This document shows, piece by piece, positions 12,309 to 26,654 of a stretch of 64,000 nucleotides of DNA. The DNA comes from Oscheius sp. JU75 (taxonomy: Eukaryota; Nematoda; Chromadorea; Rhabditida; Rhabditidae). The stretch covers positions 1,488,001-1,552,000 of the forward strand of contig JASJZC010000001.1 of NCBI GenBank assembly GCA_037178855.1, written 5' to 3'. The notes beneath the pieces were generated by a model. That model was not told the origin of the DNA and did not search any database. It saw nothing but the letters and a program-made list of their open reading frames with translations. The translations under genes were made by a program, and so were the position numbers. The number at the start of each line of letters is the position of its first letter. Within the stretch, counting starts at the first letter, position 1.

Positions 12309-12879
12309 GATCAAAGTTTGCATGCTTTTCGATTACTGTGCTTCCGTTTGAACTTTCTTGTAGACAGATTGTTTTAATCCAATTTTTCGGGTCCATACAC
12401 TCAGTTCCAGTCTTTGCAATGTTCTACAAAGTTGCAGAGCATAGGGGCTATAACTTAAGGCTAAAACTACACAAATCTCAAAGATCACATCTTGACCCTG
12501 AAAAAAGACGATGTAAAAGAAACAAGCTGGCGCTCTAGTGAATGACAGCGCGCCCAGCTGTTTGGCATTGTTCAAGCATTCAATTTTTTCGACAGGTTTC
12601 GTTCAATTGAGAAACAAGTTATAATTCTAAGCCATTTTCCTCTCATCGAGTCTCTTTCGATTAAAAGATGTGGTCTTTCCAGCCCCACAATTATAATCCT
12701 TGAGAGACAGCAGTGGGGCTAACGATTATAGAGGACTGGCCAAAAGTAGACTGAACGGAAAGGGCAGCCGGCTTTTTAGTCAAACCAAGACAATTACAGT
12801 AAGCTTTGGAATGGTTACAAGACTCTACAAGGTGTATTATGAGTTAAGGCAAAGCGGTTTTAGGCGGAGCTAGATGCGT

Positions 12880-13200
12880 GCACGCTTTTCTACTTCAAGA
12901 CGAAGTTTTGAGGGAATTCGATGTCTTACAAAATTGTAGTACTTGTTCTCCTATACAAGTTTGTGAGACATCAAAAGTGTCAAAAATGCTGTTTTGTGAC
13001 CTAAAAGTGCGCGCGAAGAGACGCGTCTTGATCTGGAATAGATAGGCTGCCTCTCCCGTACCACTTCGCGCGCCATTTTTCTGCACCAAAACAGACGTTT
13101 CAAGCATTTTGATGTTTTACAAACTTGTAGATTACAATCTTCTCTTTGCAGAACAACTTTACAGAACATTAAAAGTTTCGAACTTCGCCCTCTTGTCGAA
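12880..13200. repeat. Foldback repeat family R2 (ACAAA-TTGTAG type)
   Basis: Repeated pieces such as GATGTTTTACAAACTTGTAG, TACAAAATTGTAG and AACATTAAAAGTTTCG match sequences at 14.6-14.8, 21.9, 44.65, 46.0 and 59.5 kb. Two half-units lie back to back here. Confidence 0.55.
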
Positions 13201-13682
13201 AGTATAGTTTCGAGCTGTCTTCTGACCGAAAATGCCGTTATAAGGTAGCGAGGCACTGAACTGAACGTCACTCCGGATCTGTCTCCCCTCAACAAGTCTC
13301 TCATAATTATCCCCCTCCCTCAATCTCAACATGATTTATGGCTTCCACTGATCCTGTCAGCCAACAAAAACACGCAGATTGTTATCTGGTATTTATACTC
13401 GTTGTCTCGTGTGATGACAGTATTGGAACCCGTCCCCGGCGCCTACAATCTCGATTTGGCACTGGACCAAAGGTGTGAAGCGGATTAAATGGTCTTTTAT
13501 CAGCGAGGTCTCGAGATGATACGTGCTGGACACATGTCAAAAATTTAGAGAGGGAACAGGTGTCCAAACTGACCCCCAATGTCAATATGGTGGGCTTCCC
13601 TCACAGACACGCAATTGGCCTAAGGCCCCCTCAAATTGGACGTCGTAAAAAAGCAGACAAGGTCAAGACCTACCTCCATCAC

Positions 13683-15769
13683 TCATCCATTAACATCCGC
13701 CATCTTGTTGCGCGCGTACTCAATGCGGAGACCTCCTCGATCCGCTGAGGAAACTTGAAATCCTTGGAGACTCAACATGGCCGAAGAGGCATGTCGTAGG
13801 TCGGTGTATTCGACAAAGGCCACGGAACTCCCGTTTTTCGTGTGCATCCGGAGTCGGGTGAAGCCGGGAAAGGATTTGAAAATGTTCCGGAGATCGTCTT
13901 CGACGACCTGAGAGGAGAGGTTGGCCACGAAGAGGGTCGAGCAGGCTGCTTGACCGGCTCCATTGGTTGGAGTGGCGGCAGCAGCAGCTGCCGCTGCTGC
14001 AGCAGCGTAGACTGCTGCGTGATGTTGGGGAATCTGAAAAGATGGACTGTTGAATAGAGAGACAGAGAACTTTCTCCCCTTCCCAAACATTCCGGAACTC
14101 GAAAAAGGAGCAGTCACCCCTTATCTGTCCTTTCAGTACACAAAACTTCTACACATAAATTTCTCCATCATCTCTCGCCCTTTCTCCCGACCCGTCAAGG
14201 TCCCAGACAGATTGATACCTGCGCCAAGGTCTCCCCCAACTGTATACAGTGCAAAATATCCAAATTACCTGCATGGCTGCCGCGGCAGGCAAGTAGGCGG
14301 CCTGTAGAGCCTGAGCATGACTCAGTTGCGGCAACGCTGATAGTGCCAAGAGCTGCTGTTGTTGGTCGAAGAGGAGCTGATGTTGATCGAGAAGGACTTC
14401 ATGTTGGAGAGGGGACAGAAATTGAGGTAGAGCTGTGATTGGAGCTGTCCCTGTTAATGGACCATGGGGTGGCGGACTCTGCTTCGGCCTGCTGACCTTT
14501 GTATTGGATTTGGCCAATTCTAGTCTGAGGATCTGAAAATTATGGTTCTGGGTGGCAGTGTGTCTCACTGTTTTCAGTCAGAAACTACAATCTTTCTGAA
14601 CATGAAAAGTTTCAAAAATGTGATTTTCTACTAGAAAGATTGGTTATAAGGCGTACCTCTGCCCCGGCGCGATGCGCCCATTTTCAAGTCCAAAATAGCA
14701 TTTTGCAACTTTTCGATGTTCTACAAAGTTGTAGTCCTCGATCTGCTCTACAACTTTTCAGAGCTTCAAAGCTGTGAAAACCCCTGTTTTCAACTAGAAA
14801 TCAGGCCGTACGTAACTGCGTACGTTAAATTTCAAGGGTGTCAGTATTAGGAGTATGTCATGCTTTCAGTATTGACTTTTCGCCGAACAATCATACTTTC
14901 CCGCCTTCTTTTGATCAAAATAGGAACGAGGAAAGTAAGAGTGTGGTGACTACGGGACGGGGGCAAACAACTTGAGTGAGAGAGAGGGGAGAAACGCCAA
15001 TCGAGTACCAATACTTGACAATTGATTTACCCCCCTGCCCATGATTTATTGGCCAATAAAATTTTCTCTTATCATTCCTTATTTTATCATAGGGTGGAGC
15101 AGGGTTTAGTCACAGAAAATTTCGAAAAAGAGCATTTGAAAATCGGGGATAGGGCGAACAGCTGTGATCAGCTGCCGCACGGAATTATGGATTTCAAATC
15201 GAGAAATGGCGGGAAGATTAGAAATTTTGAACTTACTGGGTATTGAGGAGAAATAAGGATAAATAACGAAAAAATGAGCAAACCTGTGCACAGTCCGGGT
15301 CGAATCGGACGCCTTGGAGCTGTTTCCTTGCCTCGTCGGCATCCTGCTTCGTCTGGAATGTGACAAAACCGACGGGAGAAGTTGGTTTGCCGCCCTTGGC
15401 CGTCATTTTGAGCAGGCTGGACTCGTATCCTCGATAAGCCCGGAAAAGGAGATACAACTCCCTCGGCTTGGCGTCCATCGGCAGCCCGGAGACGAAGAGC
15501 GTCCTCACAGAATTCGGGCTCGCGCCCATTGCGGCAGTACTGTCGGTGCTGACGCTGTTCAGCGATTCCATGGAGATGGCGTTGGTCATCATCTTGCCGC
15601 CGCCACCACCACTACCATCCATGGCGGGCAGGTAAGTCTGAACTGGGCCGCACGCGCCGCCCCTGCGCGGCGACGACGACCTCCTCCGCCCATTGGCCAT
15701 GGGGCGCGGTTCCGTCGCCCAGGCAACCGGAGACGAGGGAGAGCCTTTTGGGGAGACAGTGGCTGTCAT
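13683..15769 (-). CDS. mec-8: MEC-8/RBPMS-type RNA-binding protein
   Basis: Three exons, 15769-15284, 14532-14269 and 14033-13683, give 366 residues with two RRM domains. RRM1 (about residues 87-180) carries [19 protein letters not shown] and GFVTF, continuing into [15 protein letters not shown]2 (about 280-355) carries TLFVANLS and VAFVEYTD. A Gln/Leu- and Ala-rich linker with a poly-Ala run lies between. In C. elegans MEC-8 is a nuclear regulator of alternative splicing; vertebrate relatives are RBPMS proteins. The ATG directly follows TCTCCAG, so it is either trans-spliced or preceded by an unseen 5' exon. The second intron carries no obvious element; the first holds a foldback repeat. Confidence 0.9.
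14570..14835. repeat. Foldback repeat family R2 in the mec-8 intron
   Basis: The core GATGTTCTACAAAGTTGTAG is followed by GCTCTACAACTTTTCAGAGC, so the two halves are inverted copies. The outer arms carry GTTTTCAACTAGAAAT and TTTCTACTAGAAAG. It sits inside intron 1 of the MEC-8-type gene. Confidence 0.7.
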
Positions 15770-17660
15770 CTGGAGACGACGAGAGACAAGTAATGATCGG
15801 AAGAGAGCCTGAAGGACAGAGTTGTTGCAATAGACGGCGGAGATAAGCTGAGAGGAACGGTTGAAAAAAAGAACGCGCCAACAGTCTTCAAACAAAAGCG
15901 CGACAGGGGAAATAAGAGATAAGAATCGATAGAAAGTTCAGTCTCTGTGTCTGTGAGGCAGAGAGGCAGAAGACGTAGAGACAGAGGGAAAGAGAGACAG
16001 AGAGATAGGGGGCAGAGAGACGTAGCGACAGACAGAGAGACGGAGATAATGAAGCAGAGAAATAGTCTCTCCAACTCTCGGTCTCTCCCGTACCATCTTG
16101 CCAACCTTGAAGTTTGTTAGCAAAGCTCTTGGTCAGATCCTCTTTAGGCCTCTTCGACCTCGAAAGGCAGTTTGACCGACTTTCTGCCTTTTCGCCCCTT
16201 TGGGCCTTGCCATTGTACTCCGGAAGGATGACTCTCTGCCCTTTTGCGTTCTGTCCTTTCATCTCACCACCCCGACCTTCTGACTCAGAAAAGACGGTAT
16301 TTGAGACAGAGAGAGAACGTGTTGAAGGAGCCTCGTTGACCCGAGAAGTGTGCCAACAATCGTCGCGTATAGTTCCTCATAACCGAGGCCACCCGAGAGT
16401 CGAGTGGCTGGACAGGACACTTATGGCGCAAAATTTACACGGGAAGAGGTCATAAAAGGAGAGAAATAGAGGGATGCTTCCAAAAGACCACTGAGGGTGA
16501 CAGATGTAGAAGCTGTTTGTTCAGCGACAGCTATACAATCTGCAGAGTCGAGACGAAAGATCAAATGTGGAGGTGAACATTGGAGCCGGAATTGAGAGCC
16601 AGTGGCAGAGACAGAAAGTATCTCCCTGTATATCAATATCTCTGTCTCCTTATCTCCCTATCTCTCTGTGTCTTTAGTTCTCTGTCTCTCTGCCTCCCTG
16701 TTTCTGTCTCGCTGTCTCTGTCTTTGATTCCTTTTTTTTCTCTGTCCCTCTCTCTCTCTGTCTGTGTCTCTTTCATCCTGTCAGTCTCTCCTCCTACAGT
16801 AACCATTTTCCATTCCTGTCTCTCGAATCTAATAAACAGAATCCTTTCAACTGCCCACACCTGAAGACCTTCTTCTCCGATTAACACTTCCATCTGCCTG
16901 ATTGCTTCTAGGCTCTGAATGTGTCTCATCATCTTCAGTAGCCAGGCAACAGCACGGATCAATGCCCAGAACTGGGCAGAGATGACCCTTTTCGCTATAG
17001 TATCCTCTTCCAGGAATAGAGGGGAGAGATAACACCATGGTCAAGGTCTTCTCTCCTCTCGCGTGACAACAATCCGACTCGTCTTCTTCTATGCATACGA
17101 TCCGAAAGAGACATCTCTATGCATTGGACAGATGTGAAGGGTCGGGACGGGAAGTAGTCGGACAAAAGGGTCTCTTATTGTTGGTTATTTGGCAGCGGAC
17201 AATTGGGTTTAGGGAGGTACAAAGGTAATTGGTCACAATTGGCCGTTGACTGAGTTCATAGTCTGTGGGGGTAAGACACAGTTGTTAGAGACGGGGAGAT
17301 ACAGAAAGACAGAGAGACACGGAAATACAGAGACATAACTAAAAAGAGAGAGATAAAGAGTGACAGGATACACAGTTACAGAAAGTTTGAGACAGAGATA
17401 GGGAAAGAAGACATCAGCTGAGAAGCTTTTAGAATTCCAGTGAAGAACATGCCGGGTCTCAACCGTACGGTCTTGGCGCGTCACTGAAGAGATATCCATC
17501 CAGGCGTTTGCTCTAATTTCGTTTTTCTTGAGAGGAGACTTCTAAATGGATGGCAGACTGGAGCTAGAAAAAAAAATGGATAACTAAGGTTTTACAGATA
17601 ATATTCATTTTACAGTGTATAAACATGACATAAAACTCTTATCACTCTCCTATCACAGCT
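15770..17660. other. Intergenic between mec-8 start and RMDN stop
   Basis: No exon I can support. Long CT/GA simple-sequence tracts occupy about 15.95-16.05, 16.62-16.77 and 17.29-17.40 kb. A minus-strand frame at 15.9-16.25 kb starting MKGQNAKGQRV could be a 5' exon of the mec-8 gene, but I see no clean splice junction. Confidence 0.45.
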
Positions 17661-19067
17661 TTAGACCAGCTCGCTGTCCTTGATCCCGGCCTTTCGTAGC
17701 TTCTCATGGGCCTAAATCCCGTTCTTTGAGAGGGCAAATACCAAAAAGTACCTTGACATGAATATCTCTGTCATCGGCCGTGATGACAGCTGCCTTGAAG
17801 GCTTTCTTGTACTCCTCCACAGCCTCCTTCTTCTTCCCGAGACGGTCGTAGACCTCGCCAATGTAGAAGGTGTTTGCGCTGTAGAAACCTGGCTGAACAT
17901 TATAAAATTTACAAGTGTTGCCAAAATGACCATACCGTAATCTGCTCGGCGCGTAGGAAACAATTCAGGGCCTCGTCGTAGGTGGAGCTGGGCGGTGTGC
18001 CAAAGATGGCCTTGGCGATCATGCGTACTGCGTAGCTCATGTCTGCAAAGGCAAAGTGCCAGAGACCGAGAATGTGCCAGGTAGTCGGATCGTTGGAGAA
18101 GATCTCCAACGCGCCTTCCAGATGCTTACGGACCTCGGAGGCTTTGGCAATTCGCGACTTGTTGCCCTCAATCTCGCCGATGTAGTCGAGAAGAATTGCG
18201 TACCTGGAAAAGGCTGGACTGTCTGTCACTCTCACTGTAACATTTGTTGTTCGTTGCTTCTGTCATTGTTACTGCTTCTGTCTTTGTCACAGTCTCTCAC
18301 TGTAACTCTCGCTGCCGCTGTCAGTCTCCGCTTCTGTTATTATTAGTTTTTTCTAGGTTATAATCGCGAAGTTCTGTCAAACGACGGTACTTTTGTTAGT
18401 CACAAGTTATATGCGATTTTACGTACAAACTATGACTAACGAAAGTACAGTTGTCCGACAGTTCGCTGCTGGAGAACTACACGCCAAATTGCATACTGAT
18501 AGCGGTTTAGCCAAAAACAACGTTTTAAAATCTCAATTATAAAAATAGGGTGAACTGACCATTTGTGAGCTCCGAAGCTGCCTTCGGCCGGCTCGTGCTG
18601 TAGCGCCTTCTCCGCAATGGCAAAAGCCTCGTACATGAGCTGTTTCTTCTCCTCCGGCAATTTTGTCAGCTTGGCCTTCTCGCAGACGACTCGGGCCAGT
18701 CTCCACAGCAGTTCAGGGCAGTCTGAGGATTCCCATCTAGGAAAAATCAATGAAATATTCTCAAAAAAAAGATGACAAACTTTCTCAAAATGGCCCAGGC
18801 GTTGTCGATGAGGTAATTTTCGTAGAGCTGGTCCGTCTCGCGAATAATGAGGTCCAAGTTGGTCGGCTTTGGGCTTTTATCCTTCTTCTCCTCCGCCGCA
18901 GCTCCAAAGAGGCCCAGTCCGAGAGATGTCGTTCCGCCAGTAATAAGAAGCCTTCTGATTTCGGTCGGGCGCGGCTAAAATGCTTTATTTTCAATGTTTA
19001 TAGCCCAAACACTTACTATTTTTGTGCCTATACGACTAAATCCTGCCTGGAAAGCTCGTCGCCACAT
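17661..19067 (-). CDS. Regulator of microtubule dynamics (RMDN/FAM82 family)
   Basis: Six exons (19067-19017, 18974-18781, 18736-18560, 18203-17936, 17892-17752, 17711-17661) join in frame to 293 residues. The N-terminus, MWRRAFQAGFSRIGTKI, is basic and amphipathic like a mitochondrial address. A TPR-like helical domain follows with the family's signatures: LLWRLARVVCEKAK, AHKWYAILLDYIGEIEGNK, DPTTWHILGLWHFAFADMSY and GFYSANTFYIGEVYDRLGKK. RMDN proteins associate with spindle microtubules or tether organelles. Length agrees with the shorter family members. The intron between exons 3 and 4 contains an 88-bp foldback. Confidence 0.9.
18374..18461. repeat. Foldback element in an RMDN intron
   Basis: Arms of 29 bp (18374-18402 and 18433-18461) are inverted copies with about five mismatches; each has ACTTTNGTTAGTCA in the appropriate orientation. 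The spacer is 30 bp. It may be a small MITE or a structured intronic RNA. Confidence 0.75.
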
Positions 19068-19539
19068 TTTCAATGTCTAAAAGGGAAAAATATGTTAGAA
19101 AAACAGGAGAAAATGAGAAGGTAATAAACAAACAGTGTGGACATTGGAATTTGAATTCGCGCCCTACTGCGTTTGAACGAAAATGGTGGGAAAATTGAAA
19201 AACTACTTGTCACGAAATTTTCAAGTTTCTACCTCATTTCCTTGAATTATAATCAAATTTCCACGTTTTTGCTGACAAAATGCAGTTGAATAAGCAACAA
19301 AGTATAGTAAAGAAAAAGTAGTTTTAGGGGGGCCGGTGACAAGTTCTCTGAGTATTTTTACGATACAAGGACGAGTGTATTCAAGGCTAGCAAAGAAGTT
19401 GATAAAGAGAAAATTTCTCTCAATCTTAATCTCGCTGACACCCTGACTCTGTGTTTCCTCTTCTTATCACCTCGACTCTCTGCCTCTGTCGCTCTGTCTT
19501 CATTTCTGAAAAAGGGGTGATGAGTCTCTGTCCTTGTAA

Positions 19540-19985
19540 AGTAGCTAAGAAACTCACGTTTGCTGCCTGATAGTCGGCAACTACCTTGGGCTTGGTTTGA
19601 ATTACCCCGAAAGTGATTTCCAGAGCCGTTTTCACCAGCTTTAACTCAACCGAGCAGCCGTACATCGAGGCAAGCCAGGAACTGGAGTTGACGGCACTAG
19701 TAACATCCCAGTTCAAATCGACAGTATCTTCCTCGAATCCGAGGTAGCGGACATCTCTCATCCACGGCTTCAGTTGCAATTTTGTATCGCTTTGTAGACA
19801 AATGCCTACACTGAGAAATGGATATCTCATCCGATCGAACAGGATGTTATCGTATATAATGTTTCAAAACATACTTCTAGTGAATCATTTTGTTCATATG
19901 GAGAATGTGAACCGAAGAACTGATGAAGGATCCGGGATGGACACGTAGTTCACGCTGTATATACTGGGCTTCCAGATAGCTATCG
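19540..19985 (-). pseudogene. Chimeric pseudogene of two local genes
   Basis: Read on the minus strand, the first part resembles the unrecognised gene at 32.9-34.5 kb: VSIPDPSS here against VSIPEPST there, then the near-identical DRMRYPFLSV-ICLQ and SWMR/PWMR blocks. Its upstream half has in-frame stops. It then switches into a copy of the first exon and intron of the gene at 20162 (YGCSVELKLVKTALEITFG), including that gene's donor and acceptor. An intron-bearing copy means duplication at the DNA level, not by reverse transcription. It lies head to head with its second parent. Confidence 0.8.
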
Positions 19986-20161
19986 GTTTTTAGGGTTTAG
20001 AAGATTCAGACTGTCACTGTGAAGAAAGCTGACAAGTTACTTGTCCTGTCAACTCCAATTCCTGACTTCCCCTGTCCTGTCAGACCTAATCTGTCCGTTC
20101 CGCCTGTAATCCCAGGGCAGAAGCATCCAGTAGAAGTCAGTTAGTCTTGGACTTTCCGACG

Positions 20162-20765
20162 ATGCGACCGCTTCTCCATCTCCTTGTCGTCTCGATCTAC
20201 CTGCTATCTGTTGCCGACGCCGGCTGCTTCACCACCAAGTGCGCAGATAGCAGGACGGTCTACACTGACGACGGATCGAATATAATTACTACTGGTGATC
20301 AGATCAACACCACCTATTCGGTGTACGGCTGCTCGGTTGAGCTGAAGCTGGTGAAAACGGCTCTAGAAATCACTTTCGGGGCAGTTCAAACCAAGCCCGA
20401 GGAAATTGCCGGCTATCCGGGAGCAAACGTGAGTTTCTTAGCTACTTTACAGGGACAGAGAAAGACACCCATCACACCTTTTCCAGAAATGCCACAAGAT
20501 CAAAGAAATGGAGCACGCGATCTGCTACTGTAACCAGCATCCGCTGTGCAATATGGACATCAACGACTGGCTGAAGGAGGTCGAAATAAATACGAAGAGC
20601 CGCTTCAAGTACGAGACTGGCGGCTTCTGTTTCCCGTGGTGGGGCGTCTGGGCCACCGTGGGTGCCGTGGGCATCATCCACCTCGGCGCCATCATTGGTT
20701 GCATCATCTGCTGCATCAAGTATTGCTACCGCAAGAAGTGCGCACAGGGTGGAGCTGCTCAGTAA
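20162..20765 (+). CDS. Cys-rich type I membrane protein (Ly6-like ectodomain)
   Basis: Two exons, 20162-20428 and 20487-20765, with a 58-bp intron, give 181 residues. Residues 1-20 are a signal peptide (LLVVSIYLLSVADA). The ectodomain has paired cysteines and ends ICYCNQHPLCN, the C-terminal signature of Ly6/uPAR three-finger domains and of the nematode ET-module proteins. One transmembrane helix follows (about residues 140-168, VWATVGAVGIIHLGAIIGC), then a short Cys/Lys tail. Its ligand is unknown. An AATAAA lies 10 bp after the stop. A broken copy of its first exon lies 0.4 kb upstream in inverted orientation. Confidence 0.75.
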
Positions 20766-21435
20766 TGAAAATGAAATAAAATTTCAAGCGCACTTTTGTT
20801 TTCTTTTTTGGTGTAGTACTCATACTATAGGGGGAACGCTCTTTGTTCTCCAGCGTCTTTATCCCTGTCTCAGTTTCGTCCCATTTGAACAAAGCATCTC
20901 TACTATCTAAAGCGCGATGATTCCTGTGACGAGCTGTTTATTCATTTGTTTGTTTGTCCGAATCCACGAAACAGAAGCAAAACAAAAAGCTGTAAACTGT
21001 TGTTGTTGTAAATTGATGTCAACTATTTGAATAACTCAGATAGGGAAATTCTGTTGCTACCGACAACAGACTGTAGAGAAAGGGAAGAAAACGGCACAGC
21101 CAAAGAAATAGTGGGGCAAAGAGACAGGGAGACAGAGAGACAAAGGCAGAGTGTCGAGGTGACAAGAAGGGGAACACAAGTCAGGGAGCCAGCGAGATAA
21201 AGAGAGAGAGGAAATTACCTTTTATCAACTTCTTTTCTAACCTTGAATGCCTTTTCAAGAGACAGAGGTTGGCCAGTAAAATCCAATATTTTATTTACAA
21301 AATGACTGGAAAACAATGTAATAAGTTAGTCAGATAAAGATCGCCAAAATATCACAAGTGAACGTACAAAACGGTATAAACAGGGGCACAACCTTTAAAA
21401 AAAAATTGACTATATATAATTGAGTGTAGCATGTT
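20766..21435. other. Convergent intergenic region
   Basis: No gene seen. It carries poly(A) signals for both convergent genes (plus AATAAA at about 20775; minus at about 21290) and a CAGAGA-type tract at 21.12-21.21 kb. Confidence 0.5.
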
Positions 21436-25453
<4,018 letters not shown>

Positions 25454-25661
25454 TCAAATATTCATCAAATAAGCTAGAGGAGACTGAAAGGGCTGTAATT
25501 ATGGCAGAGCCGTGGCTGACTTGGAATGCGAGGAGACACATACGTGAATCTGCGTGGGATTGAGAGCAGCCTGCCTACCATATCTGCAATTATGAGCCAT
25601 AAATTGAAAAGAGAGCAGGCGAAATTTTTTTTTTAATGATGAATAGAAGGCAAAATAGTGG

Positions 25662-26214
25662 CTATTGGAAGTTTTTATGGCTGTGCATCTCTTGAAGCAG
25701 GCTTTCCAGCTCAGCGTCTTCTATCTTGCTCTGGAGGGAAGGGATGAGGGACTGAAAATTCATTATATTAGCGAAAAAAAGGAACCAACCTTGGCCTCCT
25801 CGGCGTTATCGGGACAGAGATTGCCGAGCTGCGCGACTTCGTACTTGTGAAAAGGCTTTTTCGAGAGGGCGAAGACCTTTCGGATTGAACGGATCGTTTC
25901 GCGATTCTTGAAGCGACCCATTCGGCGAGAGTAGTCCAGCGTTTTAATGAATGCCTGTCAGCCATTTTCATACCCAAAAAATCAAATACCTACCTCTGAA
26001 AGATCATGCATCTCTTCCTTCTCGTCGTTTTCCTGACGTCGATGATCAAGATAGAGGAAGACCTCCGAAATCAGCAGGGTCGTCGACTCCTCTCGCTCAA
26101 ATTCTCAATTTATCAGTCAAATGGAGGAGGGAGAAGATACAAACCTGCATTGAAGCGCAGATCGTTTGCATTTTCCTGTTGAAGTTCCACCTCCTCATCC
26201 GACAGTGCCGCCAT
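25662..26214 (-). CDS. rpb-4: RNA polymerase II subunit RPB4
   Basis: Four exons give 140 residues, against 142 in human POLR2D. Signatures: TLLISEVFLYLDHRRQEN, AFIKTLDYSRRMGRFKNRET, LGNLCPDNAEEAKSLIPSL and a final helix ending HSHKNFQ. RPB4 pairs with RPB7 in the stalk of RNA polymerase II in the nucleus. Exon 2 is taken to begin AGGAGTCG after GCGAG, which keeps frame. The next gene on this strand, AP-1 gamma, follows after 255 bp, as in nematode operons. Two partial copies of this gene lie at 31.72 and 34.59 kb. Confidence 0.95.
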
Positions 26215-26654
26215 GTCTCTAAACTGCTATAAATGAGCTTCTAAAGGTGCTGATTTGCAGATTGGGGACAAGACCTTCCGACGACCGAAGCCACCAGAAA
26301 CAAGGAGAATTTGAGGATAATGTGGAAAAGAGATGGCATGTCTCATCTGGCAGAGTCATGATGTTTCTCTATTGTTGTCTATAGGTTTTCTAGGGTGCAG
26401 CAACTAGTCTCCGACAGAATAAAAGTTCCAAAAAAACGAGACAGAATCGAAGGAGGAATATAAATGAAGGTTGACAGACCTGAAATCGCGCGCAAACTCT
26501 AAAATCTTTACATTATTCCGTCACGATTTCCCTGCAATTCAATAAGACTACGGTATACTCTTGGACCCATTTTAGTCCTATTCCCACATTCTTATTGCGT
26601 CCTCCAAGCGATTGACTGTCTGAATAATCCAAATTTTGCAGAAAACCCATAAAA
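26215..26654. promoter_or_regulatory. Divergent promoter region, RPB4 / EF-1 gamma
   Basis: A 440-bp gap separates two divergently transcribed housekeeping genes. The EF-1 gamma leader has TTTTGCAG 14 nt before its ATG, a probable trans-splice acceptor. I see no clear TATA box. Confidence 0.4.

Larger units (their letters stand above)
8076..13682. other. 5.6-kb intergenic region rich in foldback DNA
   Basis: No exon series is visible. It contains a poly(A) signal at about 8265 for the gene before it, a long inverted repeat (8712-9086), a 42-bp hairpin (12267-12308), copies of the ACAAAGTTGTAG foldback family (about 12.4 and 12.9-13.2 kb) and CAGAGA-type simple sequence (about 11.09 and 11.82 kb). 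A possible tRNA-like scrap lies near 11.19-11.26 kb. Confidence 0.5.

Noticed and set aside
15888..16262. Minus-strand ORF starting MKGQNAKGQRV as a mec-8 5' exon
   Set aside because: Its second half is CAGAGA simple sequence and no donor joins it in frame to the exon at 15769.
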